Positions 16,285 through 26,518 of a stretch of 64,000 nt of DNA are shown one piece after another. Within the stretch, counting starts at the first letter, position 1. Every line of letters begins with the position of its first letter. The translations under genes were made by a program, and so were the position numbers. The stretch is from Shimia sp040225985 (GTDB lineage Bacteria > Pseudomonadota > Alphaproteobacteria > Rhodobacterales > Rhodobacteraceae), in the NCBI RefSeq assembly GCF_040225985.1, contig NZ_JBBPEU010000002.1, forward strand, positions 310,001-374,000. Direction: 5' to 3'. The notes under the pieces are model-generated. The model was not told where the DNA came from. It ran no database searches and saw nothing but the letters and a program-made list of their open reading frames with translations.

Positions 16285-18639
16285 TCAGTTCGGGATCAGA
16301 TCCGGCAGGATCGTCACGATCGACGGGAAGTACCACAGGATCGCCAGACCCGCGACCTGGATCAGGACGAAGGGAATGATCCCGCGATAGATATGGCCCG
16401 TCGTAACCTCTTTCGGCGCCACGCCCCTGAGATAGAACAGGGCAAAGCCGAAGGGTGGTGTCAGGAACGAGGTCTGCAGGTTCACCGCGATCATGATGGT
16501 CACCCATTTCGGATCGAAATAAGAGCCATAGATCACCGGCCCAACAATCGGGATCACGATGTAAATGATCTCGAGGAAGTCGAGCACGAAGCCCAGGATG
16601 AACAGCACCAGCATCACGATCAGGAAGGCCGTGGCAGGATTGTCGAACGACTTCAGGAACTGCTGGATATAGTGTTCCCCACCGAACGAGATCACCACGA
16701 GGTTCAACAGCTGCGAGCCGATCAGGATGGTGAACACCATCGACGTGACCTTGGCCGTTTCCCGCACGATGGGCGTCAGTACCTTGCCGCGGAACAGAAC
16801 CCAGCAGGAATACAGGATCCCGAACATTGCGAACAGATAGGCGCATTTGGCGACGACGAAGGCGATCCAGCTTTCGGTGCTGACATCATCCACGTTGACA
16901 CGCAGGTCAAAGTTCACGCCGACCAGGATCATGATGATGATCGCGAAGGTCGCCCAGATGATGATCGCGCCGGATTTCTCCTGGTCGTGCAGCTTGCGAT
17001 AGGCCGCGAGCAACAGCGCACCACCGGCCCCCAGCGCCGCAGCGGGCGTCGGGTTGGTGATCCCGCCAAGGATAGAGCCGAGCACAGCCACGATCAGAAC
17101 CAGCGGCGGGAAGACCACGCGCAGCAGTTCGTTCTGGCCCAGCAGGCGGGTCGCATAGCGACAGCCATAAAGCGTCATCAGGATCGGGATCGCCAGATAG
17201 ATCAGCGTCCAGCCCGGCGTGGTTTCCGGGGTGATGACAATCGCATCCACCGCCAGACCTAGCACGATGCCCGCGCCACCAATCAGCAATGGCGTGGTGT
17301 CACGAGACGGCGCCACCCCGCGTGCCGTGGTCAGGACAAAGGCCAGCAGCAGGAAACCAATCGCAATGCCCGATCCGATCGGCGCAGCCGAGGCCAGTTT
17401 CTCGACATAGGCGGCGGCGCGTTCTTCATCCGTCAGCGCACGCGCTTCCTGAACACCGCCCGCAGCGTCGATTGCAGCCTGCTCGGCCACCGCCGCATCC
17501 CAGGCTTCCTGTCCGTGCAGCTCGATCATCGAGGCCTGACACTGCTCGCCCACCTTGGTGCGCAGGCTTGCCGTCTGCCCAGCGTCCGAGAAGCTCTCGA
17601 TCGTGACATCCTGATCCCCGATCAGGCCGACATTGGTCAGACCGATCAGGCCCGCCACCAGAAGCGCCGGAACCCCAAGGAACCAGACGATACCGTGGTT
17701 ACGGCCAATCGGTTCGCTGTTGGCTGCGCCCAGTTCGACCGCAGGAGCCTTTTTCGGGTTCAGAAGTGCAAAGCCAAAGGCATAAAGCGCATACAACACC
17801 GCCAGCATGATGCCCGGGATCAGGGCCGCCTGGAACAGCGTCCCGACCGAGACCACCGCCGGTTCTCCGAGGAAGGTCAGCGCATCCGAACATCCGGCAA
17901 GCTGCGCGCGTTCTTCCTGTGCGGTCGAATAGAGGTCACCTGCAAGCGTGCCCAAGAGAACGATCACGATCGAGGGCGGGATGATCTGCCCCAGCGTGCC
18001 CGATGCGGCGATCACACCCGTGGCCAGTTGTGGCGAATAACCGTTGCGCAACATGGTTGGTAGCGACAGCAGCCCCATGGTCACAACGGTCGCGCCCACG
18101 ATGCCGGTCGATGCCGCCAGGAACGCGCCCACAACCACAACCGACACGGCCAGACCGCCGGGTAGCGGGCCAAAGACGCGCGCCATGGTGGTCAGCAGTT
18201 CGTTTGCGATCTTCGAGCGTTCCAGCGTGATGCCCATCAGAACGAACATCAACACTGCCAGCAGGGTCTCGATCGAGGCCCCCGCGATCACGCGTTCGTT
18301 CATGCGGTTCACGATGAACGACAGGTTGCGGTCCATCGCCTGTTCCCAACCGCCGGGAAACACCGCTTCTTCTATGCGCGGAAGTTCCGGGTAGCGGAAT
18401 ATAGAGATGGCATCGGGTTTGATCCCCTGCGAGATCAGGTCCCCGTACATGGCCGACGACGTGTCGATGGCCTGGTGGATAAGGATGCCGGCGCTGTCCA
18501 GCGCAGCGATGATCGCGAACGAGATCACCCCTGCCCCGCCGATGGCGAACGCCACCGGGAAGCCCGACAAGATGCCTCCGAAGAGGCAGAGAAAGACGAC
18601 AATCAGGCCGATTTCGACCCCATCAAGTCCGAATAGCAT
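16285..18639 (-). CDS. TRAP transporter large permease (DctM/TakM-type), enlarged
   Basis: The large membrane subunit of a TRAP transporter, carrying Na+-driven uptake of an organic acid. At 784 residues it is far longer than the usual 430 or so. DctM signatures are split: TLGQIIPPSIVIVLLGTLAGD in the first half (around 213-233) and FLTPPFGFALFYLRGVAP near the C-terminus. Between about 310 and 620 lies extra sequence, including a soluble segment (QEAWDAAVAEQAAIDAAGG) and additional hydrophobic spans. A second insertion lies near 55-105. It is downstream of its DctQ partner (17-base gap) and closed by a strong terminator. Confidence 0.88.
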   Translation of the reverse strand: MLFGLDGVEIGLIVVFLCLFGGILSGFPVAFAIGGAGVISFAIIAALDSAGILIHQAIDTSSAMYGDLISQGIKPDAISIFRYPELPRIEEAVFPGGWEQAMDRNLSFIVNRMNERVIAGASIETLLAVLMFVLMGITLERSKIANELLTTMARVFGPLPGGLAVSVVVVGAFLAASTGIVGATVVTMGLLSLPTMLRNGYSPQLATGVIAASGTLGQIIPPSIVIVLLGTLAGDLYSTAQEERAQLAGCSDALTFLGEPAVVSVGTLFQAALIPGIMLAVLYALYAFGFALLNPKKAPAVELGAANSEPIGRNHGIVWFLGVPALLVAGLIGLTNVGLIGDQDVTIESFSDAGQTASLRTKVGEQCQASMIELHGQEAWDAAVAEQAAIDAAGGVQEARALTDEERAAAYVEKLASAAPIGSGIAIGFLLLAFVLTTARGVAPSRDTTPLLIGGAGIVLGLAVDAIVITPETTPGWTLIYLAIPILMTLYGCRYATRLLGQNELLRVVFPPLVLIVAVLGSILGGITNPTPAAALGAGGALLLAAYRKLHDQEKSGAIIIWATFAIIIMILVGVNFDLRVNVDDVSTESWIAFVVAKCAYLFAMFGILYSCWVLFRGKVLTPIVRETAKVTSMVFTILIGSQLLNLVVISFGGEHYIQQFLKSFDNPATAFLIVMLVLFILGFVLDFLEIIYIVIPIVGPVIYGSYFDPKWVTIMIAVNLQTSFLTPPFGFALFYLRGVAPKEVTTGHIYRGIIPFVLIQVAGLAILWYFPSIVTILPDLIPN

Positions 18640-18656
18640 TGGTTCTGCCCCTTAGA

Positions 18657-19571
18657 TCAGTGTGTGCCTTCGTAGGCTTCTTCGCCTTCGCCGAGACTAT
18701 CCCGGTCGAGGTATTTGCCTTCGCTGGCTTTGCCTTCCTTCAGCTCGAGATACGAGCGGTAGAAGAAGGCGATGGCCTGCAGGAACACCATTGCGGCAAA
18801 GGCCACAAGAAGTACCTTGAACAGGAAATACGCGTTGAAGCCGTTGGGCGAGAAGCCGATGGTCTCGACATTCCATTTCACGATGCGGGATTTCTTCATC
18901 AGCAGCTCGACCTTGTCACTGGCCGAAACCTTGGGCGTGATCAGGTGGCGCCACATGAAGTACCAGCCATACATCCATGTCAGGACCGCAGCGGGCATCA
19001 TGAAGACCATGGACCCGAACATGTCGATGATCTTTTTCACGCGGTAAGACACCACGGAATAAACAAGGTCCACCCGCACGTGGCCGCCCTGCACGAAGGT
19101 ATAGGTCGCGCAAAGACAGACGATCATGGCATTATAGAGCTTCAGTTCTTCCGCCCACCAGCTGACGTCGTGGGTCAGGAAGTCGACATTCCAGATCAGC
19201 GAAATCTCGGCAACGGTAAAGATCCGCTGCATGAACACGATGACGATCTGTTGCAACACCATGAGCAGACCCGCCCAGGCAAAGAACCGTCCGACCGTGT
19301 TGGCAAAGCCTTCGAGCACACGCACACAGCCCCACATGAAGCCGTTGCGCCACAATCCGATGGCTGTGAAGATCAGGAAGGTCGTGAAGATCACGAAAAA
19401 GAATTCGACCGAACCACCATAGTAGATGAACCGCATCAGCGATTGCTTGTCTTCTACGGTCTCAAGGCCGCCGATCCAGGCCAGCCACGACCCCGGATGC
19501 GTGATCGCGTATCCGAAGTTGACAAAGGCTTGGCCGATATTGGTGAAAAACCAGACAATTGCGTCCAGCAT
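18657..19571 (-). CDS. TRAP transporter small permease (DctQ/TakQ-type)
   Basis: The small membrane subunit of the TRAP transporter, 304 residues, also longer than a typical DctQ (about 160-220). It has an N-terminal extra pair of hydrophobic spans (FIYYGGSVEFFFVIFTTFLI) and the DctQ core with VDLVYSVVSYRVKKIIDMFG, the conserved basic/aspartate motif HVRVDL, and further spans near MPAAVLTWMYGWYFMW and FLFKVLLVAFAAMVFL. The charged tail (LKEGKASEGKYLDRDSLGEG) is cytosolic. Order in the operon is P-Q-M. An intrinsic terminator separates it from the binding-protein gene upstream. Confidence 0.85.
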   Translation of the reverse strand: MLDAIVWFFTNIGQAFVNFGYAITHPGSWLAWIGGLETVEDKQSLMRFIYYGGSVEFFFVIFTTFLIFTAIGLWRNGFMWGCVRVLEGFANTVGRFFAWAGLLMVLQQIVIVFMQRIFTVAEISLIWNVDFLTHDVSWWAEELKLYNAMIVCLCATYTFVQGGHVRVDLVYSVVSYRVKKIIDMFGSMVFMMPAAVLTWMYGWYFMWRHLITPKVSASDKVELLMKKSRIVKWNVETIGFSPNGFNAYFLFKVLLVAFAAMVFLQAIAFFYRSYLELKEGKASEGKYLDRDSLGEGEEAYEGTH

Positions 19572-19615
19572 ATCCCCTCATCCCCTTATTGTTTTCATGA
19601 GGTGCGCTGTGCGAC

Positions 19616-19660
19616 TTTTTGGAAAAGGCCCCCCGAAACAGTTCGGGAGGCCTCTCTTTT
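19616..19660 (-). terminator. Intercistronic terminator between TRAP binding-protein and permease genes
   Basis: AGGCCCCCCGAA (19626-19637) pairs with TTCGGGAGGCCT (19642-19653) through eleven of twelve positions, with loop ACAG, followed on the minus strand by TTTTCC and a further T run. It lies between the dctP-like and dctQ-like genes, so part of the transcripts should stop after the binding-protein gene. Confidence 0.85.
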
Positions 19661-19674
19661 GGCTAAGGCTGTAC

Positions 19675-20754
<1,080 letters not shown>

Positions 20755-20864
20755 AGAGTTCTTCCTCCCAGAATTAGTACATCCCCACGCTCTTCCGGCA
20801 TGGGAACGGATCGTTGCAAGTGGGGCGAGCCTAGCTTTGGTGCCTGCAAGTTGGAATACCTATT

Positions 20865-20932
20865 ACTGCGTAGAAACGGGGCAGCGTGGTAAATTTTCTG
20901 AACAAATGCCTCCGTAAAACTACGCAGAAACG
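20865..20932. promoter_or_regulatory. Repeated ACTRCGYAGAAACG sites in divergent promoter
   Basis: ACTGCGTAGAAACG (20865-20878) and ACTACGCAGAAACG (20919-20932) form a direct repeat with starts 54 bases apart, about five helical turns. The core CTRCGYAG is itself palindromic. The sites lie 110-180 bases upstream of the TakP-like gene and 70-140 upstream of the histidine kinase gene. They are candidate operators for the adjacent NarL-type response regulator. Confidence 0.5.
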
Positions 20933-21001
20933 CTGCCGCACTGGCCATTTCCCGCGAATCAACACTAGGATTCGCCCCCCGAACCAAGCTACGAATCAAC
21001 C

Positions 21002-22429
21002 ATGCGCCGGATTTTTTCGCATATGCGCCTGTCCTACGGGCAAAAGCTGGGCCTGTTGGCCACAGTGCCGCTGATTCTCGCGGTGGCCGCGATTTCGATC
21101 ATCGTGGCGAACCAGTCGCGGCAGTTGGCCGACCGCGAGATCAAGGCGCTGGAAACCCAGTTGATCGAAGCGAAGAAGGCCGAGCTGAAGAATTATATCT
21201 CGATTGCGCGCACGGCATTTGTGAACATCTATGGCCGCGCGGCGCCGGACGATGAAGAGGCTATGCTGGCCGTGACCCAGATCCTGTCATCGATGATCTA
21301 CGGGCAGGACGGATATTTCTTTGTGTTCGACTACGCGGGCAACAACCTTGTCAGCCCGCGCCAAACCTATCTGATCGGCAAGAACTGGACCGGGCTTGAG
21401 GACCTGAACGGCACCGCCATCACTGACGAGTTGATCCGCATAGCCCGCCAGGGCGGCGGCTACCATTCTTATGACTGGCCCAAACCGTCGAGCCGCGAAA
21501 CCGCGCGTATGGTGACCTATGTGGTGGGCCTTCAGGACTGGCGTTGGGCGATCGGCACCGGCATTTTCATTGACGACGTGCTGGAGACCGTCGCGGCGGC
21601 GCGGGCCGAGGTGGAACACCGCGTGCGCCAGACGTCGATCTATATCGTGGTCATCACAGTGGCCGCCCTGTTCGTCGTGTTCCTGTCGGGGCTTGTTATC
21701 AATATCCGCGAACGCAGACTGGCCGATGCCAAGCTCAAGGAACTGACCCAGCGCGTGTTCGACGCGCAGGAGGAAGAACGCGGGCGCGTGGCGCGCGAAT
21801 TGCATGACGGCATCAGCCAGCTTCTGGTCGGGGTGCGCTATGCGCTGGACAGCGCGCTGCGCCGATTCAAGTCGGGCGACGACCGCGCTCTTGAAACGCT
21901 AGAGAGCGGGATCGACCACCTGTCCGGCGCCATTCAGGAGGTCCGCCGGATCAGCCGCGACCTGCGCCCCGGTGTGTTGGACGACCTCGGTCTTGGCCCT
22001 GCCCTCAAGGCACTGACCGATGACTTTGCCGAGCGCACCGGTATCGAGACCGATTTCCACACGGTCGTCTTCCGAAACCGGCTGGACAAGGATGCCAAGA
22101 ACGCCCTCTACCGGATTGCGCAAGAGGCCATGACCAATATCGAACGCCACGCCAATGCGACCCATGTGTCGATCGACATCCGTGGCCACAAGAAAGGCGC
22201 GACCCTGCGCATCGCCGACAACGGCACGGGCATGCCCCAGACCAGTTCGCGCCGCAGCGGTGGGGCCGGTTTGGGCCTGCGCAACATGCAGGAACGTGTC
22301 GAACAGCTGGACGGGACATTGCGCATCTTTTCCAGCCGGACAGGAACCATTATTGTGGCCGAAGTCCCGCTGTCGCACATGTTGCAACCCGAAGAACAGT
22401 CCCCGGGCAACCGAAAGGCCAGTGCATGA
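21002..22429 (+). CDS. Cache-domain sensor histidine kinase (NarL/DegS-type)
   Basis: A 475-residue membrane sensor kinase. It has a first membrane span at about 14-36, a periplasmic single Cache domain (about 40-205, with GYFFVFDYAGNNLVSPRQ and DWRWAIGTGIFIDDV), and a second span at 211-234. A HisKA_3 dimerisation helix follows with the phospho-acceptor in ARELHDGISQ (His268), then an ATPase domain with ALYRIAQEAMTNIERHANA and IADNGTGM. Cache domains sense small carboxylates in many relatives. Its position opposite a TRAP operon suggests that it senses the transported acid. Its stop overlaps the response regulator start (ATGA). Confidence 0.9.
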   Translation: MRRIFSHMRLSYGQKLGLLATVPLILAVAAISIIVANQSRQLADREIKALETQLIEAKKAELKNYISIARTAFVNIYGRAAPDDEEAMLAVTQILSSMIYGQDGYFFVFDYAGNNLVSPRQTYLIGKNWTGLEDLNGTAITDELIRIARQGGGYHSYDWPKPSSRETARMVTYVVGLQDWRWAIGTGIFIDDVLETVAAARAEVEHRVRQTSIYIVVITVAALFVVFLSGLVINIRERRLADAKLKELTQRVFDAQEEERGRVARELHDGISQLLVGVRYALDSALRRFKSGDDRALETLESGIDHLSGAIQEVRRISRDLRPGVLDDLGLGPALKALTDDFAERTGIETDFHTVVFRNRLDKDAKNALYRIAQEAMTNIERHANATHVSIDIRGHKKGATLRIADNGTGMPQTSSRRSGGAGLGLRNMQERVEQLDGTLRIFSSRTGTIIVAEVPLSHMLQPEEQSPGNRKASA

Positions 22430-23076
22430 ATGCTGAACCCGTCCGTGTCGTGATCGTCGATGACCACCCGATGGTCGCCGAAGGCATCCAGTCGATCCTC
22501 GAAAGTTATGACGACATTGCGGTGATTGCCACATTGTCAAACGGACGCGAGGCCGTGGACCGGATGCAAGCGTTGAACCCGGACGTGGTGCTGATGGACC
22601 TCAACATGCCCGAGATCGGCGGGTTGACCGCAACCGAAATGCTGCTTGAAGCCAAGCCGGACACCCGGATCCTGATCCTGTCGATGCATGACAGCCCCGA
22701 ATATATCTCGACCGCGCTGTCCCATGGCGCGATGGGCTATGTGCTCAAGGACGTGCCGACCGAGGAAATCAAGACCGCGATTGATGCGGTGATGGAGGGC
22801 CGCCGGTATCTCTGCACCGGAGCCAAGGGATCGCTTGAACCGCAGGGCAGCGATGACCGCGAACCGTTGACCAGCCGCGAACAGACAGTGCTGTTGCAAC
22901 TGGCCGCCGGAAAATCGAACAAGGAAGTGGCACTGGCCCTGAACATCTCGGTGCGCACGGTCGAAACCCATCGCAAGAACATCAAGCGCAAGCTGGGGAT
23001 CAGTTCGACCGCCGGTCTGACCCGCTATGCGATGGAACATGGGGTCTTGCAGGGCACGGGTGTGAACGGGCTCTGA
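22426..23076 (+). CDS. NarL/LuxR-type response regulator
   Basis: A 216-residue response regulator: receiver domain at 6-122 with VDDHP (Asp12, Asp13), phospho-acceptor Asp58 in VVLMDLNMP and Lys110 in YVLKD; a LuxR-type helix-turn-helix at about 147-205 (PLTSREQTVLLQLAAGKSN, then the recognition helix around NISVRTVETHRKNIKRKLG). It is translationally coupled to the sensor kinase upstream by a four-base overlap. The divergent TakP-like TRAP operon is the most likely target by position; the repeated sites at 20865-20932 are candidates for its binding. Confidence 0.92.
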   Translation: MNAEPVRVVIVDDHPMVAEGIQSILESYDDIAVIATLSNGREAVDRMQALNPDVVLMDLNMPEIGGLTATEMLLEAKPDTRILILSMHDSPEYISTALSHGAMGYVLKDVPTEEIKTAIDAVMEGRRYLCTGAKGSLEPQGSDDREPLTSREQTVLLQLAAGKSNKEVALALNISVRTVETHRKNIKRKLGISSTAGLTRYAMEHGVLQGTGVNGL

Positions 23077-23103
23077 GTCATCATGTTGGCCGCATCGGCG
23101 TGC

Positions 23104-23153
23104 CGGACGGGGGCCAGCCCCCGCACCCCCGGAGTATTTTGGGCAAGATGAAG
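23104..23153. repeat. Dispersed hairpin repeat, family B copy 1
   Basis: CGGGGGC-CA-GCCCCCG (23108-23123) followed by CACCCCCGGAGTATTTTGGG and CAAGATGAAG, directly after the response regulator gene. On the other strand it reads CTTGCCCAAAATACTCCGGG, resembling the core of the family A copies and of the element at 58265. Probably a terminator-linked repeat. Confidence 0.6.
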
Positions 23154-23323
23154 CCTTATTGATGGGAGGAGACGCGCCCGAATCCCAATCAATCGGGACA
23201 TATCCGCACGGGCCTTTGCCGCAAATGTCCGAAAGCCGGTGGATTTGCGCAACTTTCGCAAAGTTTTTTACGGCCCAAGGACATTTTTTGCGATCTTTTT
23301 GCAGTTGCGAAAGGATTTCGCGG

Positions 23324-23350
23324 TTGACGCCCCTGCAGCAGGCTCATAAT
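23324..23350 (+). promoter_or_regulatory. Likely ilv operon promoter
   Basis: TTGACG (23324-23329) and CATAAT (23345-23350) resemble -35 and -10 boxes with a 15-base spacer, somewhat short. A start near 23357 would give about 25 bases before the leader peptide codons. The remaining upstream gap (23154-23323) shows only T-rich runs and no gene. Confidence 0.55.
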
Positions 23351-23381
23351 GTCCGCCCACGCAAACCAAGGAGCACCCAAC

Positions 23382-23429
23382 GTGCAACCGCTAGTCGTCA
23401 TCGTGGTACACAGGCGCATGGGCCGGTAA
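23382..23429 (+). CDS. ilv leader peptide (15 residues)
   Basis: A 15-codon gene GTG...TAA encoding M-Q-P-L-V-V-I-V-V-H-R-R-M-G-R. Six consecutive codons specify Leu, Val, Val, Ile, Val, Val, the three amino acids whose synthesis starts with the downstream enzyme. AAGGAG at 23368-23373 is eight bases before the GTG. The last codons overlap the first arm of an antiterminator stem. This is the arrangement of a classical branched-chain amino acid attenuator: stalling at scarce Leu/Val/Ile-tRNA leaves that arm free. Confidence 0.88.
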   Translation: MQPLVVIVVHRRMGR

Positions 23430-23483
23430 CGGACACCATAACGGAACCCCATGCGCCCCCGTCAGACGATCGGGGGCTTTTTT
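23413..23483 (+). promoter_or_regulatory. ilv transcription attenuator (antiterminator and terminator)
   Basis: Antiterminator: GGCGCATGGG (23413-23422) is exactly complementary to CCCATGCGCC (23448-23457). Terminator: GCCCCCG (23455-23461) pairs with CGGGGGC (23471-23477) and is followed by six T (23478-23483). The two stems share 23455-23457, so they exclude each other. A ribosome at the leader stop (23427-23429) would cover the first antiterminator arm and favour termination; a ribosome stalled on the Val/Ile codons would leave it free and favour readthrough into ilvB. Confidence 0.88.
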
Positions 23484-23521
23484 ATGCGTAAGATTTTGTG
23501 GCGTTGTAAACGGAGAGACAG

Positions 23522-25276
<1,755 letters not shown>

Positions 25277-25287
25277 GGAGAAAAAAG

Positions 25288-25851
25288 ATGGCTGCTCTAA
25301 AAATCAAGAAAGGCTCGACCAAGCATTCGGCCTATAACCTGCGCCCGAACTTCTCGGACGTGCAGGAAACCCATACTCTGGCCGTGCTGGTCGACAACGA
25401 ACCGGGCGTTCTGGCCCGCGTGATCGGGCTGTTCTCGGGGCGTGGCTATAACATCGAAAGCCTGACTGTGGCCGAGGTGGACCATCTGGGACACATGTCG
25501 CGGATCACCATCGTAACCAAAGGCACCCCACAGGTGATCGAACAGATCAAGGCCCAGCTGGGCCGGATCGTGCCGGTGCACGAGGTGCACGACCTGACAG
25601 TGGAAGGCGCGGCGGTCGAGCGCGAACTGGGGCTGTTCAAGGTCTCGGGCGTGGGCGACAAACGGATCGAGGCGCTGCGCCTGGCCGAAATATTCCGCGC
25701 CAACGTGGTGGATTCAACGCTTGAGAGTTTTGTGTTCGAGATCACCGGCGCGCCCGAAAAGATTGACGCCTTTGCCGAATTGATGCGCCCGCTGGGCCTC
25801 GTCGAAGTAGCCCGCACCGGTGTCGCGGCCCTGTCGCGCGGTGCGCAATAA
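25288..25851 (+). CDS. ilvN: Acetolactate synthase small (regulatory) subunit
   Basis: Regulatory subunit (187 residues) that raises activity of the large subunit and confers valine feedback inhibition. The N-terminal ACT domain is visible in HTLAVLVDNEPGVLARVIGLFSGRGYNIESLTV (about 23-56), and the C-terminal domain in VSGVGDKRIEALRLAEIFRA with FEITGAPEKIDAFAELM. It has the normal length of the longer IlvH/IlvN type. It starts after GGAG with an A-rich spacer, 11 bases after ilvB, forming the ilvBN operon. Confidence 0.95.
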   Translation: MAALKIKKGSTKHSAYNLRPNFSDVQETHTLAVLVDNEPGVLARVIGLFSGRGYNIESLTVAEVDHLGHMSRITIVTKGTPQVIEQIKAQLGRIVPVHEVHDLTVEGAAVERELGLFKVSGVGDKRIEALRLAEIFRANVVDSTLESFVFEITGAPEKIDAFAELMRPLGLVEVARTGVAALSRGAQ

Positions 25852-25882
25852 CCCTGCAGCAATACTTGCGGTACAAAACTAA

Positions 25883-25906
25883 AGGGGCGTCCAACCGGGC
25901 GCCCCT
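25883..25906. terminator. Bidirectional terminator between ilvN and small protein gene
   Basis: AGGGGCGTCC-AACC-GGGCGCCCCT (25883-25906) forms a stem with two imperfect positions near the loop. On the plus strand the tail is poor. On the minus strand TTTAGTTTTG follows, a fair T-tract for the convergent gene ending at 25930. Confidence 0.6.
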
Positions 25907-25929
25907 CACCATTTGCTATGACAATGCAA

Positions 25930-26295
25930 TCACGCGACGACAAGATCTGATGTCCGCGATGACCGCTTCGGACGCATGAAAGGAATGACGTCGCAGGCGG
26001 TGCGCTTTCGCCGCGCGGGCGCGACCGGTTCGACAGCTTTCGGCGCCGAGGCCGCTGCATGAAGATCATCAGGCAAGCCCGCATAAGCCCCCTGCTCGAT
26101 CCGGCGCGGGTTCTTGGCGTATCGCAAATGCCGTTCCTGCTGCAGCTCGAACTGCACGAGATCACCGGCATCCAGATCCAACATTTCCAACGGCACCTCG
26201 TCCCCCCCGTTGAAATAGGCCAGATCGCCCTGGTCTTCGCACCAGATGACCGCTTTGTTGTCTTGATTGTTACTCCAAAGAACCACGCCAAGCAT
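25930..26295 (-). CDS. Hypothetical protein with basic C-terminal tail
   Basis: A 121-residue protein without a recognised family. The N-terminal half (1-60) is beta-rich and acidic (VVLWSNNQDNKAVIWCEDQGDLAYFN, then LEMLDLDAGDLVQFELQQE), reminiscent of a small OB-like or cold-shock-like barrel, but without RNP motifs. The C-terminal half is an Ala/Pro linker followed by basic clusters (PARRKRTACDVIPFMRPKRSSR), which could contact nucleic acid. It is divergent from the XRE regulator gene and shares its palindrome-rich intergenic region. Confidence 0.6.
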   Translation of the reverse strand: MLGVVLWSNNQDNKAVIWCEDQGDLAYFNGGDEVPLEMLDLDAGDLVQFELQQERHLRYAKNPRRIEQGAYAGLPDDLHAAASAPKAVEPVAPARRKRTACDVIPFMRPKRSSRTSDLVVA

Positions 26296-26406
26296 TTGAG
26301 ATCATTCCCCTTTCTGCCTCTTTCCAGAGTGTCACAAATGTTTTGACGCTAAGACATGAAAAATTGCGCGTCGCTTGCATCGGAATTGTGTCGACATTGA
26401 CCAAAC

Positions 26407-26476
26407 TTGATGCAAAACTGCATCAAGCTGATGCGATACCGCATCAATACATTCCACGACTGCGCATCAGATGCGC
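26407..26476 (+). promoter_or_regulatory. Tandem GATGC palindromes before XRE regulator
   Basis: TTGATGCA-AAAC-TGCATCAA (26407-26426) and TGATGCG-ATAC-CGCATCA (26429-26446) are perfect dyads with a four-base centre, their centres 21 bases apart (two helical turns). GCGCATC-A-GATGCGC (26462-26476) follows, with the same half-site in the reverse arrangement. They lie 43-112 bases before the regulator start codon, fitting autoregulation by the protein encoded next. Confidence 0.7.
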
Positions 26477-26518
26477 GCAACGATACGTATTCGGCGCCAA
26501 AGGCCCGCGGAGATTGAC

